The notes under the pieces were generated by a model that saw only the letters and a program-made list of their open reading frames with translations, was not told the DNA's origin and did no database searches. A stretch of DNA of 64,000 nucleotides from Microbacterium sp. Marseille-Q6965 (GTDB taxonomy: Bacteria; Actinomycetota; Actinomycetes; Actinomycetales; Microbacteriaceae), in contig NZ_CAMGZA010000001.1 of assembly GCF_946151065.1 (NCBI RefSeq), positions 62,001-126,000 of the forward strand, read 5' to 3'. Shown here in pieces: positions 63,708 to 64,000 of the stretch. Positions within the stretch are counted from its first letter, which is position 1; each line of letters starts with the position of its first letter. A program made the position numbers and the translations under genes.

Positions 63708-64000
63708 ATGACCGATATGGCCAGCAAGGCGCAGGAGACCGCGGAGCAGGCGCAGGGTGCCGTGCGGGAGGTGGCCGCCAAGACGCGGTGGAACCCTCTC
63801 ACGCTGCTCGGCAAGTGGGGGGTGCGCAGCTCGCACCTCTACCTCGCGGGGTTCCTCTCCATCGCGGCGACGTTCCTGAAGTGGGCCTTGACGCTCACGC
63901 ATGACCGCCGCGAGCAGGCCGACCGCTGGGGTCTGTTCATCGGCGAGTGGGCGCCCACGTTCTTCGCGCTGGGCGTGGCGATGAAGCACGAGGAAGAGAG
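63708..64000 (+). CDS. Hypothetical membrane protein (cut by window end)
   Basis: The first 97 codons of a gene that runs past the window. The N-terminus is Ala/Glu/Gln-rich (DMASKAQETAEQAQGAVREV), helical and possibly amphipathic, followed by two hydrophobic segments at about 43-62 and 77-92. AGGAGG lies 7 bases before the ATG at 63708, a strong ribosome-binding site. I do not recognise the family. It is separated from era by 114 bases without a clear terminator. Confidence 0.7.
   Translation, partial: MTDMASKAQETAEQAQGAVREVAAKTRWNPLTLLGKWGVRSSHLYLAGFLSIAATFLKWALTLTHDRREQADRWGLFIGEWAPTFFALGVAMKHEEE

Overview
The window comes from a high-GC Gram-positive actinobacterium, most likely a member of the Microbacteriaceae such as Microbacterium. 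The reasons are the very GC-rich coding sequence with G/C-ending codons, the gene order holA, rpsT, lepA, hemW, hrcA, dnaJ, rsmE, HIT, phoH, ybeY, CNNM/CBS protein, era on the right and leuS, comEA, comEC in the middle, the frequent GTG starts with 4-base overlaps, and many start codons lying 5-9 bases after a TANNNT box, which is the layout of leaderless actinobacterial mRNAs. The species call is inference.

Left part (1-30 kb) is mostly accessory. It begins with the tail of an unknown gene and a tRNA-Ala(GGC), followed by an alpha/beta hydrolase, an SDR divergent from an MmyB-type regulator, and a choloylglycine (bile salt) hydrolase that looks Firmicute-like and has lower GC than its surroundings. 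Next come a GH65 phosphorylase, a YbdK-type carboxylate-amine ligase divergent from an N-acetylglutaminylglutamine-type amidotransferase, an MscS channel, two SDRs, a decayed Na+/H+ antiporter, an orphan cytochrome oxidase subunit I, a FUSC-like transporter, a zinc alcohol dehydrogenase, and a membrane Ser/Thr kinase divergent from a lytic transglycosylase. A translationally coupled trio (haem-oxygenase-like iron enzyme, glycosyltransferase, CDGSH protein) is followed by a four-gene nonulosonic (sialic) acid cassette: polysialyltransferase-like protein, CMP-sialate synthetase/HAD fusion, short NeuB, and DUF6716 glycosyltransferase.

Middle part (30-45 kb) mixes housekeeping and surface genes: Nudix hydrolase, exported GH3 enzyme, a glycosylase-annotated protein with M18 aminopeptidase, App1 phosphatase, DedA, leuS, the DNA-uptake genes comEA-comEC, an MFS exporter with a divergent ArsR regulator, holA and rpsT.

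Right part (45-64 kb) holds a complete peptide-type ABC importer on the minus strand (binding lipoprotein, two permeases, double ATPase), with a 16-bp perfect hairpin after the binding-protein gene and an unusually long first permease. It is followed by the conserved plus-strand block from lepA to era, with a CIRCE element in front of hrcA-dnaJ.

I found no insertion sequence, CRISPR array, rRNA or prophage. No gene-free stretch exceeds 300 bases. The most unusual items are the transferred bile salt hydrolase, the iron-enzyme/CDGSH trio next to the sialic acid cassette, the ligase/amidotransferase pair, and the decayed antiporter.
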